The notes beneath the pieces are model-generated. The model saw only the letters and a list, made by a program, of their open reading frames with translations. It ran no database searches and was not told the origin of the DNA. From Colimorpha sp045639845 (lineage in GTDB: Bacteria > Bacteroidota > Bacteroidia > Bacteroidales > P3): a DNA stretch of 44,944 bases. Position numbers and translations under genes: made by a program. Below are positions 33,001 through 41,729 of this stretch, piece after piece. The stretch is taken from NCBI GenBank assembly GCA_045639845.1, contig JAZUDW010000056.1:1-44944 (forward strand), given 5' to 3'. Every line of letters starts with the position of its first letter. The first letter of the stretch is position 1.

Positions 33001-34554
33001 TTAGAATTTAGTACTTATCCATCGCCAGAGGTCATTGCCGTTGGCCAGAATGAGGAGTCCGAACAGGATGATCATGCCCACGTTGTTGGCATAGTTGAGG
33101 AACTTGTCGGATGGTTTTCTGCGGGTGATGATCTCATAGAGTGTGAACAAGATATGTCCGCCGTCGAGGCCTGGTATGGGTATCACGTTCATGAAGGCGA
33201 GAATAATAGCCAGGAAGGCGGTGATGTTCCAGAAGGTGAACCAATCCCATGTTTCGGGGAAGAGGCTGCCCAGGGTGCCGAAACCGCCCAGGCTCTGAGC
33301 TCCTTGTTTGGTGAATACGAGTTTCAGCGAGGTGGCATAAGTACCAAGAGTCTCCACACCGTGTTTGATGCCAGCGGGGATGGCCTGCAGGAAGTTGTAG
33401 TCGTTGTGCACCACGTCGAACACCTCGATAGGCGTCTTCAGCTGTACGCCGATAGTGCCGTTGCTGGCTACAGCCACGGGTATCTGATAGAAATAGATGC
33501 TGTCGTTGATAGCAATAGCCTCGTCGGAAGCCTCCTTGCGGAGCAGTCCAATCAGGAGGGTGTCCCCTTTGTGTTCAACCAGTTGGGTGTGGATATCTGT
33601 GTAGGAGAAACATGCAGTGCCGTTGATGGCTACCACATGGTCGTCGGGACGCATGCCTGCCAATTTGGCGAAGCTGCCAGCGCTGAAGCCTTTAACAACG
33701 AAGGGCGAACGAACTGTTATTACCTGTTTGGGATTTTCGGCAATCAGTAGGTCGGTGAAGTCTTTGCTCAATTGGATGTCAACCATCTGTTCTTCAATAC
33801 CAGCCAGACCAGCCTGCCAGAGGATGGAGTCGTTGGCTTTGTTGGCTGTGGAGTCGAGAGTGGCGGCATAGGCATCCCAAGTCTGCTGCACCTGGCGACG
33901 AACGGTAACGGTAGAAGGTTTGTTGATCAACAATGCCTGCTGTGCTTTGCCGAAGTCGGTCTGTTCCACACCGTCAATGGCGTAGATGATGTCGCCTTCT
34001 TGGAACCCCTGGTCTGTCAAAATTTGGTGATACTCATAGCCGTATGATGCGTTTTGTAGGGGTAGCTCGTCTTTGCCCCAGTGGGCGAAGATACAGGTAT
34101 AGAGAAGGAGTGCCGAGATGAAGTTCACCAGCACACCACCGCTGATGATGCAGAGGCGCTGCCATGCAGGTTTGGTGCGATATTCCCAAGGCTGAGGCTC
34201 CGAAGCCAAGTCGGTAATGCTCTTGGTCTCGTCTATCATACCAGCTATGTCGCAATAGCCGCCCAGTGGTACCCAGCCGATGCCCCACAGCGTATTGTCG
34301 GGTTCTTTAAGTTCCCATTCCTCTTCGGGCTTGGTGGGATCTTCTATCTTCCAGCTCTTGGGCTCGTTAGTGTTAAAAAACAAGAAATGCCATTTTCCAT
34401 CGAACTTCTTGGCTTTGAATATGGAAAAACCCCAGTTGAAAAATAGGTAGAATCGGCGAACGCGGGTCTTGAATAGTTTGGCAAAACCCAGATGGCCCAA
34501 TTCGTGTGTCAGCACTAATAATGATAGGCTGAGTAATAAAGCTATTATTTTCAT
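33001..34554 (-). CDS. rseP: Site-2 intramembrane metalloprotease RseP
   Basis: 517 aa. M50 zinc protease that cuts transmembrane anti-sigma factors and signal-peptide remnants within the inner membrane. The zinc site HELGH is in the first helix (H17, E18, H21) and the third ligand D464 is in PIPGLDGGH near the C-terminus. Two PDZ-like domains occupy the periplasmic middle (about 185-390; repeats of GDIIYAIDGV and PDDHVVAINGT). An insertion rich in Trp/Glu/Pro (about 45-100) separates the HELGH helix from the second helix and includes VPLGGYCDIAGMID. Lies 107 nt downstream of dxr on the same strand. Confidence 0.94.
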   Translation of the reverse strand: MKIIALLLSLSLLVLTHELGHLGFAKLFKTRVRRFYLFFNWGFSIFKAKKFDGKWHFLFFNTNEPKSWKIEDPTKPEEEWELKEPDNTLWGIGWVPLGGYCDIAGMIDETKSITDLASEPQPWEYRTKPAWQRLCIISGGVLVNFISALLLYTCIFAHWGKDELPLQNASYGYEYHQILTDQGFQEGDIIYAIDGVEQTDFGKAQQALLINKPSTVTVRRQVQQTWDAYAATLDSTANKANDSILWQAGLAGIEEQMVDIQLSKDFTDLLIAENPKQVITVRSPFVVKGFSAGSFAKLAGMRPDDHVVAINGTACFSYTDIHTQLVEHKGDTLLIGLLRKEASDEAIAINDSIYFYQIPVAVASNGTIGVQLKTPIEVFDVVHNDYNFLQAIPAGIKHGVETLGTYATSLKLVFTKQGAQSLGGFGTLGSLFPETWDWFTFWNITAFLAIILAFMNVIPIPGLDGGHILFTLYEIITRRKPSDKFLNYANNVGMIILFGLLILANGNDLWRWISTKF

Positions 34555-34661
34555 TATACGATTTTCTTCTTATTTAATATATAATAACTATTACCTGCCC
34601 AAAATATTGTGCAGATGCCTATATTTCGATGGCGTAAATACGGATGCCGCTACCTGTAGGG

Positions 34662-35792
34662 TCAGGCTTGAGTGGTGTTGCGTACCGTTTCATCGGTGGC
34701 AAACAGGTCGTCCAGTGTGGGCTGTGCTATGTAAGGAGCGGTCTGCATGGCTTTTTCAACCACTTCGGCTATCTGTAGGAACCCGATCTTCCCGTCAATG
34801 AAAAGTTGTACAGCCACTTCGATGGCAGCGTTCATGATGCACGGCATGTTGCCTCCTTTGCGTATGGCCTCGTAGGCCAGATTGAGGCATCGGAAGGTAT
34901 CGGTATCGGGTTTGTGGAAAGTAAGCTGTGGGTGGTCCAGAAAGTTGAAGCGGGGCAGATGGCTCTCTTGTCGTGCAGGGAAGGTGAGGGCATACTGGAT
35001 AGGTGTTTCCATGGTAGCCGTGCCTATCTGGGCTTTGATGCTGCCGTCCTGGTATTGCACCATCGAATGCACTACCGACTGCGGATGAACCCATACTTCG
35101 ATTTTATCCACATCGACGTCAAACAGCCATTTGGCTTCGATCACCTCAAGGCCTTTGTTCATCAGCGAAGCCGAATCGATGGTAACCTTTCGTCCCATCT
35201 TCCAATTGGGGTGTTTCAGTGCTTGGTCGAGGGTCACATGCTCCAGTTCGCTACGGGTCTTGCCAAAGAAAGGACCGCCCGAGGCTGTAAGCAGTATCTT
35301 GTCTATCTCGTTGTTTTCAAGACATTGGAATATGGCGGAATGCTCCGAATCCACAGGAAGGATGGGTGCGTGGTGCTGTAGTGCTTTGTGGGTGACAATC
35401 TCGCCTGCCACCACCATCGTCTCCTTGTTGGCCAAAGCGATGGTTTTGCCTCTTTCGATGGCTCTCACAGTGGGACGCAGACCAGCAAAGCCCACGATGG
35501 CGCCCACCACGATGTCGATCGATTCGGTCTCCATAGCATCGCATACACTCTCTTGGCCCGCAAACACTTTGATGTCGGTCGCGGCCAACGCCTCTTTCAC
35601 CTGGAGATATTTCTTCTCGTCGGCTATCACCACCATGTTGGGGTCGAACTCCAGAGCCTGTTCTATCAGCAGATCGGCGTTGCTGCCTGCGGTGAGCACC
35701 TCTACCGCGAAATCGTCGGGGTGACGTCGTATCACATTGAGCGTCTGTACACCTATGGAACCTGTCGATCCCAGTATTGCTATGCGTTTCAT
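34662..35792 (-). CDS. dxr: 1-deoxy-D-xylulose 5-phosphate reductoisomerase
   Basis: 376 aa. It converts DXP to MEP with NADPH, the first committed step of the MEP isoprenoid pathway. Landmarks: NADPH loop GSTGSIG (8-14), ALANKETMV (119-127), metal ligands D148 and E150 (PVDSEHSA) and E216 (NKGLEVIEA), and the flexible loop KHPNWKMGRKVTIDSASLMN. Full length. The rseP-dxr-M23 order is common in Bacteroidales; undecaprenyl carrier supply links it to the envelope genes around it. Confidence 0.96.
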   Translation of the reverse strand: MKRIAILGSTGSIGVQTLNVIRRHPDDFAVEVLTAGSNADLLIEQALEFDPNMVVIADEKKYLQVKEALAATDIKVFAGQESVCDAMETESIDIVVGAIVGFAGLRPTVRAIERGKTIALANKETMVVAGEIVTHKALQHHAPILPVDSEHSAIFQCLENNEIDKILLTASGGPFFGKTRSELEHVTLDQALKHPNWKMGRKVTIDSASLMNKGLEVIEAKWLFDVDVDKIEVWVHPQSVVHSMVQYQDGSIKAQIGTATMETPIQYALTFPARQESHLPRFNFLDHPQLTFHKPDTDTFRCLNLAYEAIRKGGNMPCIMNAAIEVAVQLFIDGKIGFLQIAEVVEKAMQTAPYIAQPTLDDLFATDETVRNTTQA

Positions 35793-35851
35793 CCTTTAAT
35801 TATCCTATTGTCTTAAATGCTCCAGCGAGGAGCCGTTGTTGTTATTATGAG

Positions 35852-36868
35852 TTAGAATGATATGTAAACGAGCGGATTTACGGGCTTGCCACCTATCCAT
35901 AGTTCAAAATGGAGGTGGGGACCCGAGCTCAGCTCTCCTGTATTGCCCAAGTATGCTATAGGTTCGCCTGCTCTCACCACATCGCCATCGTGTTTGAGCA
36001 GCGACCCATTGTGTTTATACACCGAGATCATGCCGCCCTGATGTTGGATGGCAATAACATAACCTGTCTCGGTAGTGAAGTTGGCGAATATCACCGTGCC
36101 AGGTGCCACCGCCTTGACGGCCGTGTTGATGGCTCCTGCTATATCTACACCGTAGTGTTTCTTTTGGTTGTTGAATTGTGATATCACATTGCCTTTCATA
36201 GGGGTGAAGAGCAACAGGCTCGTGGTGTTTGCCTGAGTGTTGCTGTTCATATCGTCGGCAGCACCTCTGCTAGTCTTGCTGCTTTTCTTGCTGTGCACGC
36301 TGTAGTGGTCGGCCTCCTCTATCTCTTTTCTGAGCAGGCTGTCGGCTGCAGAGTGCGAATATTCGTTCGTTTTGTTTTGTTTTTTCGAAACGGTGTCGTT
36401 GGCCGCACGTAGCGAGTCGGCCGCTTTGATGCGGGTGCCAGGATCGTTGCCCATGATCACATCTTTGATGTCGGCCAGCATCTGTTCCTGGCCTCTGAGC
36501 TGGTTTTCAAGCGAATCGATAATAATGGCATTCTGGTATGTCTGTTCCACCAGCTGGGTGTTTGTGTAGCCAGGAATGAATCCGCGCAGGGGAGAGAAAG
36601 CTATCAGCAAAGCTGTCAAAACAATGAGGACGATGATGCTGATGCCGCCCCATACGAATATGTTGATAGCCGATAGTTGCAGCGACCATTTCTCCTTATA
36701 GGTCTCGTTGTCCATTATCACCAGACGCTGGTTTTGCTTCAGCTCGTGACGATTTTCCCACAAACGAGAGAAGAAATGGCCTATGTTGCGCGGCATTTCC
36801 GAAAGGTAGCGCCATGCTTTGATGCACCATTCTTTAGCATTCTTCAGCATATTGTTCATCGCGGTCAT
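35852..36868 (-). CDS. M23-family (LytM-like) metalloendopeptidase, membrane anchored
   Basis: 338 aa. A single membrane helix at about 69-91 places the C-terminal part in the periplasm. A coiled-coil-like stretch follows (about 105-140), then a Ser/Lys/Asn-rich linker, then a peptidase M23 domain (about 218-338) with intact zinc ligands H238 and D242 (HYGVD) and H318, H320 (GPHLHFEL). Such enzymes cut peptide cross-links in peptidoglycan, allowing wall growth or division. The cytoplasmic N-terminus of about 68 residues is longer than usual. ATG at 36866-36868 is used; MNNML at codon 4 is an alternative. Lies 59 nt upstream of dxr. Confidence 0.9.
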   Translation of the reverse strand: MTAMNNMLKNAKEWCIKAWRYLSEMPRNIGHFFSRLWENRHELKQNQRLVIMDNETYKEKWSLQLSAINIFVWGGISIIVLIVLTALLIAFSPLRGFIPGYTNTQLVEQTYQNAIIIDSLENQLRGQEQMLADIKDVIMGNDPGTRIKAADSLRAANDTVSKKQNKTNEYSHSAADSLLRKEIEEADHYSVHSKKSSKTSRGAADDMNSNTQANTTSLLLFTPMKGNVISQFNNQKKHYGVDIAGAINTAVKAVAPGTVIFANFTTETGYVIAIQHQGGMISVYKHNGSLLKHDGDVVRAGEPIAYLGNTGELSSGPHLHFELWIGGKPVNPLVYISF

Positions 36869-36972
36869 TGTTTAAGGCCCTTGTGATAGATCGAGGTATC
36901 GGAAGGGTTGTTGGTTGGCAGAAGTGTTTCTCTATTGGGTCGGTTATAGATAGGGTGCATTGGGCACCTGTG

Positions 36973-37016
36973 GTAAAAAAAGCAAGGGGGCAAAGCCCAT
37001 TGTTCTCCGCCCCCTT
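36973..37016 (-). terminator. Rho-independent terminator of the PpiD-like gene
   Basis: The stem AAGGGGGC / GCCCCCTT (36984-36991 / 37009-37016) is followed on the minus strand by a seven-T tract (36974-36980). It lies 34 nt after the stop of the minus-strand gene ending at 37050. Confidence 0.8.
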
Positions 37017-37049
37017 AGCAACATTATTTATTATAATGTCGTCTATCTA

Positions 37050-39188
37050 CTAGTAGAATCTGTAGCGTTGATCGGTAATCTTAGCATTGTCTTTCAGCAC
37101 GGTGAACACAGCGTTAACCTTCTGGCTGTTGCTCTGCTGGAATGCCATGCGAACCTGATCGATGCGAGCCTTGGCTGCGTCTTCAGCGCTCATACCTTCA
37201 GGAGTGGGAGCAGCATACTTGTTGTCGATCTGAACCATATAAACGCCGTTGGCACCCTTCACGGGACCTACCAGCTGGCCTTTCTTGGTAACAGCGATAG
37301 CGGCCTGAACCTTAGGCTCCATACCGTAGCGCTGCAGATAGTAATCATTATAGTTTACATTATTGAGACTGTCAACGGTGGTGTTGAGTTTCTGAGCCAT
37401 CACATTGATGTCTTTGGTGCTGTTTTTAGCTTCGTCGGCACGAGCCATCAGAAGTTCAGCTTTCTTCTCAATACGAACCTGGTTTTCAATCATAGGACGA
37501 ACCTGCTCGAAGGGAAGGATACCCACTTTGAAGCAGTCTTTCAGAGAAGCCACAATGTAAGCCTCGTCGGTGCTGAACACCTTGTCGGCAACACTGTTCA
37601 TCTCAGTTTTCTCGTCGAAGGCCCACTGTACGAGCTCGCGTACATTAGGAATACCAGCTATAGAAGCATCCATGTTGCGAACCTGAGCGCTGCGAACCAT
37701 AAGGTTCTGCTCCTGAGCGGCAGCAATCATTTCAGCGTTGGTGCGGTTGTGACCAGCAAACATAGTAGCCTCGCTGTAGATGCTCTTTTCGGTAGCGCTG
37801 CTAGCTACAAGTTCGCGGGTGATGAGAGCCACTCGGTATTTCTTCTCGGGGTTGGTCTTGCCAGTAACGCAAACGATGATCTGGCCTACGCCCTGAGGAT
37901 GATCAACAACGGTGTAGGAACCCACGGGGTTGTTGAGGATAGCATCGTTGAAGATACCATAGTTGCCATCGAGCTGCCAGCCTTCGTCGCCGCCTTTGCT
38001 CTTGTCGCCATCGCTGAACTGCTCAACGGCAGTCTCGATAGGCATACCTTTGCGAAGGAGGGCAAGAACGCTGTCGGAGAGGTTCTTAGCCTGATCCTCG
38101 GTGCGGGTGATGTTGCCACCAGCCTTGTTGTTGTGGATCCAGATCAAGCTTGCACGCAAGCTGTCGGGACGCATCTGAATTTTTTCGATCTTACCCATGG
38201 TCCAGTTGTTGTTGACCAGAGCAGGCTCGAAGAAAGCACCTTCACCTTTGGAAGCGATGATAGAATCCAGCGGAGCGGGGAAAGCAGAAGCTTTCTTGAA
38301 GGTAGAGTCGTAAGCAGTCTCCGAAGCGTCGGTGATGAAGAAGGGGAGCTCTTCGGTAGTAGTCTGGAATTCTTCCCAAACGCTGGCTACATCCTGCTGG
38401 ATTTCAGCGAGGTCTTCCTGGGTAGGAGCGATGGGGAAGAGAACGAACTCGAGGTTGCGAACCTCTTCGCGAACACGGTATTCGTATTTGTGCTCGTTGT
38501 AGTATTTCTTGTAATCCTCGTCGGTGAGGGTAACTTCGTCGTCCTTAACGCTTTGGTAAGAAACCATAGCTACGCGGCAGTCGCTGTTTTCAGCACCCAG
38601 GTTGGCAATGAATTTGGCCATAGCCACGGGGGTATAGAAACCCTGCTGTATCATGCTCATGTATTTCTGTTGAGCGCGGTCGGTTTTGATTTGCTGCTCC
38701 ATGGCCACCCACTGAGTCTTGAAGGTGGTGTCCTGGATTTGGTCGAATCTGTCAACGATGTTCTTCACATACATCAAGTTGTACTGACCATTCGAAGGAT
38801 CGGTGAACTGCTGGCGGAGGTAGGGGTGAATAAATTCACCAACATACATGTCGCTCAACTCAGCCTGGGAAACGCTGATACCCAGTTTGTCGAGCTGTTC
38901 GCCGAGGAGACTCTCCTGAATGAAGCTCTGCCATACCTGTTCGCGAATCTGAACCATAGTCTCGTTGTCAACTTGCATAGCGCCAGTCTGCATCTTATAG
39001 TTCTCTTCAAATTCGGAAACTTTGGCGTTGAAGGCCTGAGCGGTAATGGATTTTCCGTTGATTTTACCGGGGTTAGGCATCTTGTTGCCGTTTTTGCTCA
39101 AGTCGCCTATAATGAAGGCAACGATGGCAAGACCTACGATGGCCACTGCCCATCCGGAATGTTTTCTGATACTTCCAATTATTCCCAT
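37050..39188 (-). CDS. PpiD-like periplasmic foldase with parvulin domain
   Basis: 712 aa. An N-terminal anchor helix (about 12-30, WAVAIVGLAIVAFIIGDL) precedes a SurA_N_3-type chaperone region (about 35-240) and a parvulin-type peptidyl-prolyl isomerase domain at about 343-445 (ASLIWIHN, KGGDEGWQLDG, GVGQIIV). A second PpiC-like region may lie at about 555-680. The architecture matches PpiD/SurA-type folding factors that escort outer-membrane proteins leaving the Sec translocon. Its promoter has both -33 and -7 elements, and a strong terminator follows, so it is monocistronic. A restricted, NNC/GCT-rich codon choice suggests solid expression. Confidence 0.9.
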   Translation of the reverse strand: MGIIGSIRKHSGWAVAIVGLAIVAFIIGDLSKNGNKMPNPGKINGKSITAQAFNAKVSEFEENYKMQTGAMQVDNETMVQIREQVWQSFIQESLLGEQLDKLGISVSQAELSDMYVGEFIHPYLRQQFTDPSNGQYNLMYVKNIVDRFDQIQDTTFKTQWVAMEQQIKTDRAQQKYMSMIQQGFYTPVAMAKFIANLGAENSDCRVAMVSYQSVKDDEVTLTDEDYKKYYNEHKYEYRVREEVRNLEFVLFPIAPTQEDLAEIQQDVASVWEEFQTTTEELPFFITDASETAYDSTFKKASAFPAPLDSIIASKGEGAFFEPALVNNNWTMGKIEKIQMRPDSLRASLIWIHNNKAGGNITRTEDQAKNLSDSVLALLRKGMPIETAVEQFSDGDKSKGGDEGWQLDGNYGIFNDAILNNPVGSYTVVDHPQGVGQIIVCVTGKTNPEKKYRVALITRELVASSATEKSIYSEATMFAGHNRTNAEMIAAAQEQNLMVRSAQVRNMDASIAGIPNVRELVQWAFDEKTEMNSVADKVFSTDEAYIVASLKDCFKVGILPFEQVRPMIENQVRIEKKAELLMARADEAKNSTKDINVMAQKLNTTVDSLNNVNYNDYYLQRYGMEPKVQAAIAVTKKGQLVGPVKGANGVYMVQIDNKYAAPTPEGMSAEDAAKARIDQVRMAFQQSNSQKVNAVFTVLKDNAKITDQRYRFY

Positions 39189-39324
39189 TTTATTACTATT
39201 AATTTATTTGTTTCAACAAAAAATTTAAATCACAAAATTGCTGCAAAATGGCTTTTTAAAGAAGAGGTTTGTCCTTGAACAATATACCCCCGCTCGGAAG
39301 CTACATTTGCTGCAATAATAGCGT

Positions 39325-39355
39325 GCAAAAATACAAAGAAAAATCAGTTTGCAAA
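39325..39355 (-). promoter_or_regulatory. Promoter of the PpiD-like gene
   Basis: On the minus strand TTTG (39352-39355) and TATTTTTGC (39325-39333) are spaced as -33 and -7 elements of the Bacteroidota sigma-ABfr consensus. This is the cleanest promoter in the window. Leader about 130 nt, with no gene in the 247-nt gap. Confidence 0.7.
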
Positions 39356-39435
39356 GAAAAAGCGTCGAAAGTTTTCCTACTTTTTTCTTATACTATTGAT
39401 ATCTAATATGGTAAAAATGTAAAAAACTTCACGCC

Positions 39436-39900
39436 CTACATCTCGAAACTGAAGGGGAGTAGGCTTTCCACATTGTCGAAAATCAATATTTTGGTCTCGG
39501 AGAAATAGACCACTATGCGCATTTTTCTGCCTTGTCGGCTCTCGTATTCCGCCATCACTTGACGGCAGGCGCCGCAGGGCGATGCACCGCACAAAACCCC
39601 TTCGGGATTGCGGGCCACGATAGCCAGTGTGTCGAAAGGCATGTCGCCATGTTGAGCCGAAGCGGCAAACATGGCTGTACGTTCTGCACACAGTCCGCTG
39701 GGGTAGGCGATATTCTCCTGGTTCGATCCCCTCACGATGCTGCCATTGCTCAGACGCAGTGCCGCGCCCACCTTGAAGTGCGAGTAGGGGCTGTGCGAGT
39801 TTTGGGTAGCCTCTATAGCCTCGTCTATCAGCGTGCGGTCGTCGTGCGACAGTTCGTCCAACGAATATTCGTTGTAGCTTATCGTCAGTTCTTTTTTCAT
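39436..39900 (-). CDS. cdd: Cytidine deaminase
   Basis: 154 aa. It deaminates cytidine and deoxycytidine to uridine and deoxyuridine for pyrimidine salvage. The zinc and proton-shuttle residues are complete: C71 and E73 (GLCAERTAM), C109 and C112 (SPCGACRQ). HSPYSHFKVGAAL (36-48) is the substrate-binding N-terminal block. The length fits the tetrameric single-domain type. The ATG at 39898-39900 (MKKELTISYN) is preferred to an in-frame TTG four codons upstream. Divergent from dus. Confidence 0.95.
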   Translation of the reverse strand: MKKELTISYNEYSLDELSHDDRTLIDEAIEATQNSHSPYSHFKVGAALRLSNGSIVRGSNQENIAYPSGLCAERTAMFAASAQHGDMPFDTLAIVARNPEGVLCGASPCGACRQVMAEYESRQGRKMRIVVYFSETKILIFDNVESLLPFSFEM

Positions 39901-39942
39901 GGCTTCATTCAAAATTTATTTTCTAATATTACGTTATTGTTT

Positions 39943-39950
39943 CAAAAATA
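39943..39950 (-). promoter_or_regulatory. Promoter -7 element of cdd
   Basis: Minus-strand TATTTTTG matches TAnnTTTG, 43 nt before the cdd ATG, within the 81-nt cdd-dus divergent gap. No equally good element was seen for dus. Confidence 0.45.
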
Positions 39951-39981
39951 TTGCCTTGTAGCATTGTAATTGAAACCAACT

Positions 39982-40950
39982 ATGTTTGCCAATAGCCCCT
40001 TCCCCATCATACTCTCCCCCATGGACGACGTTACCGATCTGCCCTTCCGCCAGTTGTGTAAGCGTTTTGGTGCCGACGCACTCATCACCGAGTTCATCGC
40101 TTCCGAAGCCCTCAACCGCGAAGCCGAGAAGAGCCGTCGCAAGATGCTCTTCACGCCCGAGCAGCACCCCATAGGCATACAGGTGTTTGGTGCCGACGAA
40201 GACTCGCTGCTCCGTTGCATCGATATCGTAGCGGCCGAGAACCCCGATTTTATCGACATCAACTGGGGCTGCCCCGTGCGCAAGGTGGCAGGCAAAGGAG
40301 CGGGGTCGGGAATGCTCAACGACATCCCTAAGTTGGTGAAGATCACCGCCGCGCTCGTCAAGCGCTCGCCCCTCCCCGTCACCGTCAAGACTCGCCTGGG
40401 GTTCGACGAGAGCCATAAGCCCATCGTCACCCTGGCCGAGCAGCTGCAGGATGTAGGCGTAGCCGCCCTTAGCATCCACGGACGCACCAAGTCGCAGATG
40501 TATAAAGGCGAAGCCGACTGGTCGTTGATAGCCGAGACCAAAGCCAACCCCCGATTGCACATCCCCGTATTCGGCAATGGTGACATCACCACCCCCCAGC
40601 AGGCCGTCGATGCCCAGCGCCGTTACGGTGTAGATGGCGTGCTCATAGGTCGTGCCGCCATAGGCAATCCGTGGATCTTCGAGCAGGCCCATCGCCTCAT
40701 GGAAGGCCAGCCCCTGCGCGAAGTCTCTGTGGCCGAGCGGGTGGCAGTGTGCAAAGAGCATCTGCAGGCCGCCATCGATTTCAAGGGCGAACACACAGCC
40801 ATGTTCGAGATGCGGAAACACTACGGCGGCTATTTCTACGGGCTGCCCAATTTCAAGCAGTTCCGCATCCCATTGGTGACGCTCTCCTCCTATCAGGAGC
40901 TGCTGCCCCTGTTCGATCGTATCGTTGCCTATTACGCCGACGAGCACTGA
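39982..40950 (+). CDS. dus: tRNA-dihydrouridine synthase
   Basis: 322 aa. An FMN-dependent enzyme reducing uridine to dihydrouridine in tRNA. The TIM-barrel landmarks are SPMDDVTDLPFR (12-23), the catalytic Cys97 in NWGCPVRKV, K136 in VKTRLGF, SIHGRTKSQMYKG, and GNGDITTPQQA / GVDGVLIGRAAIGNPW for FMN phosphate. The C-terminal helical tRNA-binding domain (about 240-322) is present. Family DusB-like by pattern; the exact tRNA position modified cannot be told. ATG at 39982 is preferred over an in-frame TTG at 39970. Confidence 0.93.
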   Translation: MFANSPFPIILSPMDDVTDLPFRQLCKRFGADALITEFIASEALNREAEKSRRKMLFTPEQHPIGIQVFGADEDSLLRCIDIVAAENPDFIDINWGCPVRKVAGKGAGSGMLNDIPKLVKITAALVKRSPLPVTVKTRLGFDESHKPIVTLAEQLQDVGVAALSIHGRTKSQMYKGEADWSLIAETKANPRLHIPVFGNGDITTPQQAVDAQRRYGVDGVLIGRAAIGNPWIFEQAHRLMEGQPLREVSVAERVAVCKEHLQAAIDFKGEHTAMFEMRKHYGGYFYGLPNFKQFRIPLVTLSSYQELLPLFDRIVAYYADEH

Positions 40951-40997
40951 CCCTTGGCCGAGCCCGCGGTGCCCGTCCCTTTGGATATATAAACAGC

Positions 40998-41027
40998 AAA
41001 AGGCCTCTCCGAGTGGAGAGGCCTTTC
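40998..41027. terminator. Bidirectional terminator between dus and ssb
   Basis: A perfect 10-bp stem AGGCCTCTCC / GGAGAGGCCT (41001-41010 / 41015-41024) with loop GAGT. A's precede and T's follow, so it can stop the convergent dus and ssb transcripts. Confidence 0.85.
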
Positions 41028-41055
41028 GTTTATTCACGTGTTGATTCCAAGTATC

Positions 41056-41514
41056 TTAGAAGGGGAGGTCGCCCAAAGGCTCATTCTCCTCGTTGAGGAT
41101 AGAGGCAAAGGGGTCGTGATGGTTGTTGGCCATATTGTTGTTATCTTCAATACGGTTTTTGTTGGCCAGCACCGTGAAGTTTTCGGCTACCACCTCGGTG
41201 ATGTAGCGTTTGTTGCCTTCTTTGTCTTCCCACGAGCGGGACTGCAACTTACCTTCAATATATACTTGGGTACCTTTCTTCAAAATTTTCTCGGCTATCT
41301 CGGCCAGACCGCGCCAGCACACGATGTTGTGCCAGTCGGTTTGTTCTATACGCTCACCGTCCTTAGTCTTTCGTAGTTCGGTGGTTGCGAGGGGGAAGGT
41401 GGCTTTCTTTACCACATTCATGTTGCTCTCTTCGCGGCGATCTTGAGGGAAGGTGATGATCTCGGGGTTTTTGCCTAAATTACCAATCAGAATAACTTTG
41501 TTTACTCCTACCAT
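41056..41514 (-). CDS. ssb: Single-stranded DNA-binding protein
   Basis: 152 aa. An OB fold at about 4-110 (NKVILIGNLGKNPEI, WHNIVCWRGLAEIAEKILKKGTQVYIEGKL, VVAENFTVL) binds ssDNA in replication and repair as a tetramer. A short Asn-rich linker leads to the acidic tip ending GDLPF, the interaction motif for partner proteins (RecO, PriA, exonucleases). Compared with E. coli SSB, a small insertion FPQDRREESN lies in the first strand-loop region. Own promoter within 70 nt; located downstream of mutY, as is common in Bacteroidales. Confidence 0.96.
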   Translation of the reverse strand: MVGVNKVILIGNLGKNPEIITFPQDRREESNMNVVKKATFPLATTELRKTKDGERIEQTDWHNIVCWRGLAEIAEKILKKGTQVYIEGKLQSRSWEDKEGNKRYITEVVAENFTVLANKNRIEDNNNMANNHHDPFASILNEENEPLGDLPF

Positions 41515-41574
41515 AGTTCGTTTTTTTTTGTTTACTCGAAAATTTATTTGCTGTACATAAGTATTAATTCAAAG

Positions 41575-41583
41575 GCAAAGATA
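41575..41583 (-). promoter_or_regulatory. Promoter -7 element of ssb
   Basis: Minus-strand TATCTTTGC matches TAnnTTTGC exactly. Leader about 55 nt. It lies 147 nt after the mutY stop, so ssb need not depend on mutY transcription. Confidence 0.55.
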
Positions 41584-41729
41584 ACACTTTTTGTCGAATT
41601 GTGAGAAATAACTTGGCCACTTTTTTATCAATCCGTTGTCTTTCATCAGTGAACCGATGCTTTTTTTCTTTCCTTCCAGTCCGTACTCGCCGTTTTTTAC
41701 CGTCTGCAAACCTTCGGTAAACACAGAAA

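Noticed and set aside
36960..39278. 772-codon plus-strand ORF opposite the PpiD-like gene
   Set aside because: It is an antisense shadow generated by the restricted codon use of the PpiD-like gene, starting inside the terminator of that gene.
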